In this document: positions 13,764 to 24,700 of the stretch, piece after piece
How positions within the stretch are numbered: the stretch's first letter is position 1
Layout: each line of letters starts with the position of its first letter
Assembly: GCA_003344405.1 (NCBI GenBank)
Contig: NOWV01000038.1
Coordinates: 1-64,000 of the forward strand
Length of the DNA stretch: 64,000 nucleotides
Origin: Trichoplax sp. H2
Lineage: Eukaryota; Placozoa; Uniplacotomia; Trichoplacea
Direction of reading: 5' to 3'
Notes under the pieces: generated by a model
The model's input: only the letters and a program-made list of their open reading frames with translations
What the model was told of the DNA's origin: nothing
Database searches by the model: none
Position numbers and translations under genes: made by a program

Positions 13764-14012
13764 CTAAGTAATATTGTACATAGAACAGCCACCTATCTTC
13801 AAGTTAGAACAGGAAGCATCGGTAATAATTGTGTTATGGTTATTGTCAACAACGGTATCATTTCTAAGAAAACAGTAATTGGCAAAAGTTAAACATTTGT
13901 TTCTTAAACCGTCATTATTAAATCTTATCCCAAATGTAATATTATACGGTAAGCCATAATAGCCATACTGCAAAGAGTGTACAAGTTCTAGCTGGGCAAG
14001 GTTTATTTTCAT
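13764..14012 (-). pseudogene. Relic of a third receptor copy (first ectodomain exon only)
   Basis: The minus strand encodes LQYGYYGLPYNITFGIRF, clearly related to the start of the large ectodomain exon of the two upstream copies, followed by the matching cysteine-bearing region. A splice acceptor (GATGCAG) sits at the equivalent place. When the exon is entered in the phase used by copy B, the reading frame shifts before the GYYGLP segment, and the frame closes early. No Ig, membrane or cytoplasmic exon follows, because duplication unit B ends just beside it, and no signal-peptide exon is visible upstream. It looks like the stump of an older copy cut by the later duplication. Confidence 0.6.
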
Positions 14013-15250
14013 CTGCATCAAGTATTAAAAATTACAGCATAAAATGAGCATACTTAATTTACAGTCGTTTAAAAAAACAAAACAATACCAGTCCGTCTCT
14101 ATCAAGTATAGTACTCGTTATGTACGGTACTATACTGAAGGTACATTTTTGGAATTCTCCTTCGTAGGATTGTAGAAATAACTATTTCCCATTTGAAGTA
14201 CGAAGAAGTAGGATTAAATATTAAAGCATGAATGGAATTAAGATTAATTTAGTTTGTTGATTACAATAGATGCGTTAATTATCTACTCTGATAAACAAAT
14301 ATATTAGAAGCTAGTTATTTTATCTGGTTTGGTTTGTCAAGGTTATTAGGTGTAACTTAACTGCTAGCAAATGTTATAGCTATTATAGTACCAAAATAAA
14401 AAAACTAAATATAGTATCCCTATTAGTGGAGTGACAAAACGCCAAGTTATTACGTAATCAATTGAATACAGAACTCCTTTTAAACTGCTATCTACGTAAG
14501 ATTTCGCCAAACAAAGATCGGGATGAAATTATTAATTTTAAGACATTTACCGAAGACTGTTCTTCGCCTCAGGGTCGGCAATCGACAATGTACTGTACTA
14601 TAATTTTAAATATGTTTAGTCTATTTTACCAAATTTTTTTAAGGAAAAGGATCAAAATTATAATCTTAGCTGAATAGTAAAACTATTCTATTGCTGAATA
14701 GTCTTAATAGTAAGACTATTCAGCAATAGTTCGATAACTAATGCATACTTGGCAGGTGATCGTTGTCTGTTCGGATTGGACTTGATATTGAAAACACAAG
14801 CAGCGAAATGATCCATACAGGTACAGACATGGGACTTAGTTTCCTTTTGACTTACTAGCGCTTGCATCATAAGTTACAGTACCGGTACTGTAGTCGTATA
14901 ACCTAAAAAGCTAGAAATAGGAAGGCAAGTAAAAAAACATTGCTTTATTATTAAAATCTCTTAGTCTTTCAATTGTACTATGAATGAGTTTACTTATATT
15001 TTTTAGTTATCACGTTGAGTTAATTGAGTGATAAAGTGATTAGACGTGTCAAAGATTCAGTTCAGATAGTTAGATAGTAAGATACTATTTAATTATATTA
15101 TTATTCTATTTAAAATTATTAAAATAATTATTATTTATAGGCTCCGAGGCTGAGCTTCTTGGTACACTGCGATTTTGGAGTGAATATGAAGGATGTTGCA
15201 TTTGTAGCTCGATGATGATACCTCGACGGTAATTTTTACCGTGCTATTAA
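14013..15250. other. Intergenic region, no supported gene
   Basis: Only short open frames without homology or convincing splice context. The main structured element is the perfect hairpin at 14688-14729, listed separately. Confidence 0.5.
14688..14729. repeat. Perfect 19-bp inverted repeat with 4-base loop
   Basis: The left arm (14688-14706, CTATTGCTGAATAGTCTTA) is the exact reverse complement of the right arm (14711-14729), separated by ATAG. It is a strong hairpin in either strand. No flanking terminal repeats or ORF identify it as a known mobile element. Confidence 0.85.
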
Positions 15251-15292
15251 TACATGGACTTCTAAGCATTTCTCTTCTTAGAAGTCCATGTA
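15251..15292. repeat. Perfect 16-bp inverted repeat with 10-base loop
   Basis: The arms TACATGGACTTCTAAG (15251-15266) and its exact reverse complement (15277-15292) flank a 10-base loop. It lies about ten bases beyond the stop codon of the minus-strand ORF at 15303-15821, so it would fall in that ORF's 3' untranslated region if the ORF is expressed. Confidence 0.85.
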
Positions 15293-15302
15293 CAGTGCCT
15301 CG

Positions 15303-15821
15303 TTAAATACCTATTTCGTACAAAACTTCAGTATACGTATGATAGGATACTACCGTAGGAGTGTAGGTAATGTTAGGAACTACTAGAAGAAAACTGCTAT
15401 TGCAGATTTTCTTCTCGTAGTCCAGAGTACTGGAGTTGAAATTAATTACGTAATACAGTCTTTCAGGCATACTTTGTTGACGCATACTCGCGCACTTTGA
15501 TACATAAGAATTTTCTCTTGTAATAATATTAGAAGCCTCTGGTACAGTAAAGCTATGGACTACTACAGGGAAACTAACTGGGTTATCTTCTAGTAGTCTA
15601 TGGGTGAAGCAGTATTTTATAACTTCCTCCTCATCCGTTCCAAAGAACAAAATATAAAAAGGATAGAGTGAAAATACTAAAAAATTGATTAACCCATAGA
15701 ATTGCTCCGTTTGTCTAGGCATATCAGATCGATAAAAACGGAATAATGTCTTTTTAATGCACTCGTAATAGATATGCTGTAGATATACGTAGATATAAAT
15801 ATGCGCATACAGTAGATACAT
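15303..15821 (-). CDS. Orphan ORF, possible secreted or membrane protein (up to 172 aa)
   Basis: An uninterrupted minus-strand frame in otherwise stop-rich DNA. From the internal methionine at residue 34 (MPRQTEQFYG) the N-terminus holds a hydrophobic stretch (LINFLVFSLYPFYILFFG) that could be a signal peptide or signal anchor. It is followed by about 115 mostly polar residues with possible N-glycosylation sites (NSS, NIT) and a few cysteines. I recognise no family. It lies on the same strand as the receptor cluster and about 1.3 kb beyond its relic copy, but nothing else links them. It could be a single-exon gene, an exon of a larger gene, or chance. Confidence 0.35.
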   Translation of the reverse strand: MYLLYAHIYIYVYLQHIYYECIKKTLFRFYRSDMPRQTEQFYGLINFLVFSLYPFYILFFGTDEEEVIKYCFTHRLLEDNPVSFPVVVHSFTVPEASNIITRENSYVSKCASMRQQSMPERLYYVINFNSSTLDYEKKICNSSFLLVVPNITYTPTVVSYHTYTEVLYEIGI

Positions 15822-17933
15822 ATATCAAGCCATCCTTCATTAAAGAAGGAAAAACTTAATTATGTCGAAAAGAGCTTAAGTAATCCAGTGTGTTCAAAGT
15901 CAATGAACGATATCAAAACGTTAATTCTTAGTCTCCACAGTAGATCGTAGAAAAAGTAGAGTGCTAGTTTCTTATTGAAGCCATTTTGTTATCCGTCTCT
16001 ACAATACTTGGTGACATTCTTTACGTCAGTGATACTATATAACCAGATTAATTTATAACACAATCAACAGCTAGCAAAGTTAGTTCAACCGATAAGAAAA
16101 CTGGACTAATATCAGAAATACTGCTTATAAATATGAACAAATTAATATATTTAAATAAACTTAGCAGCTGTCATGCACTAGTTTAGCGAAATCCTTTAAA
16201 AAGGGAATTATGTCGAAATGAATGTGTGAATCAACGCAGACCAAGAGACAACATGTGGCTTAATCGAATTTATTCCCCCATTACATTTCTACACATACTG
16301 TATTAGACAACATTGGGTTCTATATCGTATATATACACAGCAATGTAAATTGGAGCATGAAGTTGATATTCTAGTACTGTCAATTACTTCTTGGTTATAA
16401 ATCTAGAGTCTAGTTATTCGAATTTACACATGTCGTTACTCTAAGAACTCTGATGATATATTATTATAGCGGTATCTAAAAATGATAAATGTTAGGGTTG
16501 CTTCATATACTGTACCGTATATAGGGTGTTGCGATCAGACGGCTATCAATGCATCGCCAATACGACCTCCTTTACACAGTGGTTTTATACCTATCCCTGC
16601 TCCATAAATTTGTACAACATATACTGTACAAACAGCATCAGATCTTATTCGGATGTGACAAAAGAATAACTGCTTCATTGACAAGGATAAAAACAGGTCT
16701 AACTATTACCACAGATATGTATTAGAATATACAGTAGGTATATCGTTTCCACTAAATACTGGAAATTTCTCTGATCAAGTTCAAGAATAAATAAATATTG
16801 ATGCGCTTTCAGGCTACTTCTTCTTTGCAGATCTTCTACCTTGCCCTATGTTATAAATGATAATGCCATGATAAGGACAGGATTAAGCTTATCTTCATAT
16901 TTTATAAAGCTTCAAAAGAGGAATTGCTAACATTTATGCGGAGTATACAGTAGTAATGTCAATTCAATTCTTGCTATGATCCCTCAATACTTTTTTAAAG
17001 TACATTTTGCTACGGTATAGCTGCAGAACCTAATTTGAATCAGCTAGCATTTGATTTTATCTTTGATATCAATTATGACTATATAAGATAAGTGGATAGA
17101 CTGAACTAGAATCTATAACTTGTTGCATAAAACATCGAATCAATAATATCAAATTAGTTAGCGTTTTCTCAGCGGAGATGTATGTTTTAAATACACAGTC
17201 TACGACTGATGACATGCGCTCGATAATTACCCTTCTTTGGTGGAACTTTTCCTTTCAATCTTCTTTTTTGCTCATTTTCATCTATGAAGTCCTAGAGTTG
17301 TAGCATTAAGGTAATATAAAGTTAAGTTCCCGACCTTACACAGATTGATGTTGATGAAATGAATAAATGAGCTGTATTTGTACAGTATAATATACAGTCT
17401 CAGGCTCGTCCACTAGTAAGAGTCCTATTACAAAAACTTTACCAAGTGCTCATCTGTGTATAATCCCATATGGCGCAATCGAAGGAGGAGAGAATTGAAA
17501 CGTTGAATAGGTTGCGTATATTCCACAATCTGTGGACCTTTAGGTTGTTGTCGAAAAGCTTTGACCACTTTATAAGATCTATGAAGAAAAGTAGTTGTTA
17601 TAGTTTAATAATATAATAAGATAATCCCAGTTGATGTCCACGCTCGTCATGCAGAACTGCAGTAGCTTTAGCATAGTAATAGCACTTGTACGCATTTAGA
17701 GTTGGCCTTACTTAGGATCAGTTTTAAAAGGCAATCGACCGAAAATTTTGGCTCTTAACCGCGAAATATTCCTTACATGTCCACTACTCATCTTGTTGCA
17801 AAGTTAGTTACATTGAAATGGAGTCGCAGATAGAGAGTTGTGATCTACTACGTGAACTACTACCTCGCTTTGCAAGAATTGCTGCAGCGACGATTCTGCT
17901 GTACTTTGGTAAGGTACGATGTCCACTATGACT
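15822..17933. other. Intergenic region, nothing recognisable
   Basis: No long open frame, no splice-linked exon series and no obvious repeat in this 2.1 kb stretch. Confidence 0.5.
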
Positions 17934-18529
17934 GTTCTCTTGAAACCTCACTTGTCTATACTGTTCACGGACTGACAGAAAATAGGGTGCATCAGCACAG
18001 CACCATGCAGACATGCAAAGCGGTGTCCAGGGATCTGTGCGTCTGTACAGTTCTTTTACAGTACTTGTACCGGTGTCCAGGGAACTGTACTGTACTGTAC
18101 ACTGTACAGTTCTTTTACAGTACTGTACTGTACTTGTACCGGTGTCCTAGGAACTGTACGTCTGTACAGTTCTTTTACATTATACAATATACAGTACTGT
18201 ACTGTAGTACTGTACACTTATAGACTTACAGTATAGTACACTACAGGTGTCCAGGGATCTGTACAGTACCTTGTACAGTTCTTTTTAAAGTACAGTACTT
18301 GTACCGGTGTCCAGCGATCTGTACATCTGTACAGTTCTTTCACATTACAGTATCCAGTACTTGAACCAGTGTCCAGGAATCTGTACGTCTGTACAGTTCT
18401 TTTACGGTACTGTACATTGTACAAGTGTACAGTACACTGTATACTGTATAGTACTGTACATGTACTGATGTCCAGGGTTCTGTACGTCTGTACAGTTCTT
18501 TCTTAGTACAGCACTTTATACTGCACAGT
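17934..18529. repeat. CTGTACAG-rich tandem array, first copy
   Basis: Irregular tandem repeat with units of roughly 50-105 bases around the core GTGTCCAGGGATCTGTACG followed by TCTGTACAGTTCTTT. The GTGTCC-type core recurs near 18023, 18073, 18142, 18247, 18307, 18369 and 18468. Between cores lie runs of self-complementary GTACTGTACAGTAC. Short frames on both strands here are by-products of the repeat. Confidence 0.9.
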
Positions 18530-18549
18530 NNNNNNNNNNNNNNNNNNNN
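18530..18549. other. Assembly gap (20 N) inside a duplicated repeat
   Basis: The sequence left of the gap matches sequence ending near 19098, and the sequence right of the gap matches sequence starting at 17934. The gap therefore joins two copies of one segment of about 0.55-0.6 kb. It may be a real tandem duplication or the two alleles of one array placed end to end. Confidence 0.95.
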
Positions 18550-19240
18550 CACTATGACTGTTCTCTTGAAACCTCACTTGTCTGTACTGTTCACGGACTG
18601 ACAGAAAATAGGGTGCATCAGCACAGCACCATGCAGACATGCAAAGCGGTGTCCAGGGATCTGTGCGTCTGTACAGTTCTTTTACAGTACTTGTACCGAT
18701 GTTCAGGGAACTGTAGGAACTGTACGTCTGTACAGTTCTTTTACATTATACAATATACTGTACAGTGTACAGTACTGTAGTACACTTATAGACTTACTGT
18801 ATAGTACAGTACACTACCGGTGTCCAGGGATCTGTACAGTACCTTGTACAGTTCTTTTTAAAGTACTGTACAGTACTGTGCTGTACACTGTACAGTACTT
18901 GTACCAGTGTCCAGCGATCTGTACGTCTGTACAGTTCTTTCACATTACAGTATACAGTACTTGAACCAGTGTCCAGGAATCTGTACGTCTGTACAGTTCT
19001 TTTACAGTACTGTACAAGTGTACAGTACATGTACTGATGTCCAGGGTTCTGTACGTCTGTACAGTTCTTTCTTAGTACAGCACTTTATACTGCACAGTGC
19101 AGTACAGTAACTCATCACGTACTGTACAACTGTACAGTACAGTATTTCAAACCATACTGTACAGTACTGTACTGTACAGTACTGTAACATGGCTCCTAGT
19201 CTAGTGTACTGTACAATCATAATACTGTACGTATACAGTA
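18550..19240. repeat. CTGTACAG-rich tandem array, second copy and tail
   Basis: Repeats 17934-18529 with small differences; cores lie near 18649, 18699, 18820, 18907, 18969 and 19038. It continues about 140 bases beyond the duplicated part as further TACTGTACAGTA palindromes (19098-19240). Confidence 0.9.
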
Positions 19241-20722
19241 GAGTAAGTTAGCTTACTGTACACCATGCTACCGAAGCGAACGCTGCAGTGTAAGTAGAGG
19301 ACAGTACAGTACTACTGTAGACCTGACGACGGTAGACTAGAGACCCTTTGAAGCCTCTCTACAGTATACTATTGTACACATTAGTACACAACCGTGACAA
19401 CGCGTAAGACCAATAACCATAGTTACCGCCACCGCTGATCAAAGCGTTCGTTTCAATTGGGTTACCAAAAAAGGCGGAAAAAAAAAAATAATAATACATG
19501 TACAATACATTACTGGATACGCTGTACTGTACTGTATCTGTAGGTAAACATTGCACGGTATGCGCTTCTCTACAACGCATTGTGTGGTACGTGGTGTACA
19601 TGTATGACTGCTTTACTAGACTCAGTGTCCAGCGCGTCAATCCCACTTCTCCGGTGAAGCATCATTGTGGTACGTACTACACTGCGAGCGATGATCATTA
19701 ATTAATTAATGAATCATTCATGATGATATAATCAAGACTGGAGAAATTGGAGGAAGAAAATTCATTTTCAGCATAATTTAGCCAACCGATTGGCGTAGGC
19801 TAGACTTGCAATTGGAATCGTATCTAATAGACGACGACAAGGAATCGACCGGCTGCCGATCGACCACTAGATTGTGGAGACGCCGGAATTGCAGCTGGGA
19901 AGTGAAGTAAGTCGACGTAATTGCACGTAAAGTGTTCCAGATGACAACATGTTGCTTGCAAAATATAGCAAATAAATACGATAACTTGGAATGATAAATG
20001 AGTTGGAAGATTGGGCTGCAACTTGCATCGACATTTTTCTACAAAATCTTTATCCTATCGTATTTAAAAATCGACCAAGCAATACCATTACATTGTATAG
20101 TAAGGTATGATGGATCAATCAATGGATCTATTCCTAGCTATTTCAAATGAATCCAGTACTCAGTACCCACTACACAGTAAACTAGTATAGTTCTGACGGC
20201 AACTAGTGCTCATAAGGTCTAGACGTCATACTGTAGTTTGCAAAATGATAACAATCCATCTATCCTAGGAAAAGACTGAAATTATCCTTATGGATCTCTG
20301 TCCTATAGTAGAGTTCATTTTTCAATTCTAAACGAGCCCAACAAATCAAGTTTACTTTCAGCTGACGGGAACTGAAATCTGCTCAATTTGATCCTATTGC
20401 AGCCAATCATTGCATTGCACTCTTACTTGTAGAAAATGATATTTTCCCCACTGTAAATAAATAGACCTTTATAAGTTATATATATATATATACAGTACAG
20501 GAAAATAGTAGGATCTTATTCATCAATGAATTCATAAACATAATCTAATAATAGAACAGAACGATGGAAGAGGATTTCTTTATTACCTCATGTCAAATAA
20601 ATACGATGAACTTGCATCATTGCCTACTTTCACTTATTGAATGTGTCTGATATTTCAACTATCAGACTAATTGCGGCTAAAACAGTACAATCTCCTGCGA
20701 TTTTATCAATAACTTATTCATT
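19241..20722. other. Intergenic region, no supported gene
   Basis: Small frames only. A TA run lies near 20479-20491. A stretch with ACGATGGAAGAGGATTTCT at about 20561 is an isolated fragment of the tandem repeat that follows. Confidence 0.5.
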
Positions 20723-21085
20723 ATACGCTATGCAATGTTGTCAAGATAAACAGTTAATAAACGATGCAAACTGCAACTGTATTTTACAACACGCTTTTCC
20801 TGTACCCCAAAAATCGATGATGATGACGATGGAAGAGGATTTCTAATGGATTATACTGTACGCTATGCAATGTTATCAAGATAAACAGTTAATAAGCGAT
20901 GCAAACTGCAACTGTATTTTACAACACGCTTTCCTATACCCCAAAAATCGATGATGATGACGATGGAAGAGGATTTCTAATGGATTATACGCTATGCAAT
21001 GTTATCAAGATAAACAGTCAATAAGCGATGCAAACTGCAGCTGTATTTTACAATACGCTTTTCCTATACCCCAAAAACCTATGAT
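20723..21085. repeat. Tandem repeat, about 130-base unit, nearly three copies
   Basis: Units begin at CGCTATGCAATGTT near 20726, 20860 and 20990 (periods about 135 and 129) and contain AACTGTATTTTACAA and a GATGATGATGACGATGG stretch. The short frame running through it is an effect of the repeat and not a gene. Confidence 0.9.
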
Positions 21086-21753
21086 GATGTGATAAATATC
21101 GCAAATTAGCGAGCCCATACAGAAAGAAATCATATCGCTAAGCAACTCGCATATCATTACTTTTCCCAGCTGAAATCCAATATTATTACAAGGTGTTAAC
21201 TACTTGCAGTATTTGGATCTAATTCCGTTACCAAGTAATCCTGTACAGTTTATGCTATTGCCTCAATGTATGCTCCTATACTTATAGCTCTGTCCATGCG
21301 AGACCATATCTAAAAATCTCCAGCTTTTGATCTACAATTTAAAATATAATTCTCCAGCCCTTCCATTATGACAGCTGTAGCCCATCACTACAGTACTGTA
21401 CTATTACAATATTTTATATACTAGCGTTGATGACGCGCTTGTGATGGCGCTCCGCACTGCAATAAAAATCGAAAGAAAATGAACAGTTTCCAGTAAAGTA
21501 AACTCAGAAAATTTTCTTTCTGACTACATTGAAAACAGTAAATAATTGTACGCTAGTAGAAATAACTACTGTACACTACGATACTGTCTCTGCCAGTTTG
21601 GATTGTAGTACCCTTGACTGTTATGATTATCATACAGTATGAACTTTAACTTTTAGCAAGACGAGTAGCTTCCTTCAAGCTGTACAAGATGACGATATTC
21701 TTTGCAACTTATTAAAACATACTTTCTGTTTAGACTGATATTATCTGGCATCC
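21086..21753. other. Upstream region of the centriolin gene
   Basis: No gene seen. It presumably holds the promoter and 5' untranslated region of the gene starting at 21754; no distinct core promoter element can be claimed. Confidence 0.4.
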
Positions 21754-24700
21754 ATGGATATGGCAAGTAAAAGACAACGTCGGTTTGGACGATCGCGAGC
21801 GGGATCCGCTAACGAATCCGATAAACCAGTTAAGCAAGATTCAGGTTGGTAACGCAGCATTGGATACAATGTATCGAGAATCAATTTCAGTCATCACTGT
21901 CTTTGCTCAAACTTGCAATTCTGCTTCTCAGTTTGTCACTTAATGTCATGATATACAAAGTCACTCCGCTTCTTTCTATAGAAACATTGCTAACATGTCT
22001 GAGAAATAATATCATCTTATATTATTATCCATAGATTTATCTACCGAAAAAGAGGGTGAACCCGGCCACGATAAGTTCGGTGTTTGCTATATTACCGAAG
22101 TGTTAATAAAACACATTACAAAAGAAGATGAGCTTCGTAACATAACCGTATTAAATTTATCAAATTCTAAGAATCAAAAGAAAATTAAGGTACGAAGATT
22201 ATGCAACCCATAATTCAAGCTAAACTTATTAGGCATCCATTTTCTGCCGCTCTTATTATAACCCCTTCTATCTATCTTATACTAAAGTAGTCATTACGGA
22301 ACACGATCAATCATAAGCTAAATACGTCTACATAAATAAATGCACTCCAGCTTCATATTGCAATATTAAAATTCCAAAATATTGTCAATGCTCTTAGAAA
22401 ATTGATCGCTGTGCTGTATTATCTACAATGTATGATGTTTAATTGTTAGTAGCATACATCTATAGCTGTTACACTGTTTACCAGCAAAACATCGTAGCTA
22501 TCAACACTTACTACAGTAATTATTAAAATCTCATAATCAGTAACAGTATCTTATCCTTATCCTCTACATCAAATATAACTTGGTAATTAGCAAATAGTGG
22601 AATATCCCATTTGTAGCCGCCGTGTTGGTCAATTTTAGTACGGCGTTAGATCTTATACATGCATCTTGTATACCTGATCTAATTTTAATATTCTTGAATC
22701 TAGACGATTGAAAATTTGGATAATCTAAAAAAGTTACAAGTATTGAACCTAAGCTTTAATATGATAGAGAAAATAGAACGCCTCGACTCTCTTACCAAAC
22801 TGAGAGAATTATATTTACAATATAATTATATTGAACGTCTTGAAGGTTTACAGACTTTAGTGCAATTGCAAAAGTTGGATGTTAGTAATAATTTGATCGA
22901 TACCATTCCTGGTTCTACGATGAAAAAACTTAAATCACTTCAAGTATTTCGCATATCAAACAATCACGTTTCTACGGTAAGAATACGAGCTTGTATAGTT
23001 ACTTATCCATATTTGTCAGACATAGGTTCTACAAGTTAGTCATGACTCTCATACAATTTTATTTTATTTCACGTACATGTAGATGGGACCCATAAGAAAA
23101 CTACGGCCGTTACGAGACTTAGTTCAGTTATCAATGGACGGAAATCCTGTTTGCAAGCTACCTCATTTTCAGGAACTGGCTATATATCATCTAACAACAC
23201 TAGAAATTTTAAATGAGCGCACCATAACGAATGGTGAACGGGTTAAAGCTAAACAACGATTTGATCAGGGTGATAATCCAACGCCTTATTTATCGATTGA
23301 ATCAAATATATTCGGTATAACGCTGTAATTGATAAAGTACTTTTTTGACTCTATGTTTAGAGGAATACGATAAACTGGTGGTAGAATTTAGTAAATTGGA
23401 ACATAATCTAAAGGAAGTTGAAAAAGAAAGAGATAAGGCTATCGCCGAATTAAAGCGCAGAGATGAAATCGAGCATTCTATCAAGCAGAAAGGCAAAGAC
23501 GCGAGCGCTATGCTTATTGATATGCAAAGGGAACTTGATACTAAAAACGAATTGGTAGAGTTGCATATTACATATCTATACTCTGATATAAATGTAACAT
23601 CGTAATTATCAAATTTTTTTAATATACTATATGGCTTGATCAATTTTTGTAGCTTAAACAAAAATCAGCAGAACTACAAAGATCGTTGGACAAACATTAC
23701 AAACTCGAGCAGGAGTTAGCGTTTTATAAAATTGATGCTCGATTTGATCAGTTAGGACAAAAACCCAAAGCAGATCCGCAGGTAAAAATGACCGTCTCTG
23801 TGCACAATCAAGGAGCAGAGCAAGTCTATTCTAACAAATCTTCACTTTCATTTAATTACTATACTATCTTTTTACCGATGTGTGCTGGACAATTTAACAT
23901 AATTTGTCAATATTATAAGATTATAGTTAAAGGATTTTTATCAATTATTAAATTAGTACGATGATGAAGAGGATAGAGAAGAAGCAGCTTACATCGGGAA
24001 AGCATCGCACAGAAGTACTAGTGATCCACCATTAACTGACAGAAAATACGCCGAAGAAGAGCTAAGGGCTCTAGAGGAACTAATTGCTGCTCTTAATGAA
24101 GAGTTAAAAAGCAAAGAACTGGATATTGCAGAAGGTACCTAATAATTAGAAATGAATAGCTGATCTCTTTTATTTCTGGCGATATTAATCCTGAAATAAC
24201 ATTTTCGCATTTAGCCGAAAATAAGTTACGCTCTCTGCAAGATGAACTAAATGCATTAGAAGAAAGCATAAGGAAAGCGAAAGATGAGTTACAAAAGCTG
24301 GATGATGATAAGGTAATTCCTGTACTAGGATATCATGTAGGCTTTACTTATTGATCGACGTCTTCACTCTTTTCCTATTAATACCTACAATTATTATAGG
24401 TACCCCCTCAAGATTTAAAAAAGAAATTACATGAACAACTAGCGGAGAAATTGCAATTGGTAATTTTTCATATTATTTAACTAATAGTGCTCCATTATCT
24501 TTTACTGCGAGATACTAAGTTAATCACTTTCTCTTAGATCGATCAGTTAAAGAAAACTGCTAAAGATCTTGAAGATGGACAGCTAAATGGTAATAGAAAG
24601 ATGACAGAGTTAGAAGATGAAATTCGCCGTTTACACGAACAGCTAAATAAAACTCCTGCGAATGATCCACAAAGTGTAAGTTATTTCTTTATTATGCCAT

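Noticed and set aside
17840-19220. Several frames of 60-127 codons on both strands with Tyr/Cys/Val-rich repeats
   Set aside because: They are translations of the GTACAG tandem repeat and run over an N gap, with no domain or conserved start.
17934-19240. Possible CRISPR-like or other spaced repeat array
   Set aside because: Unit spacing is irregular, spacers are themselves repeat words, and the DNA is plainly eukaryotic nuclear sequence.
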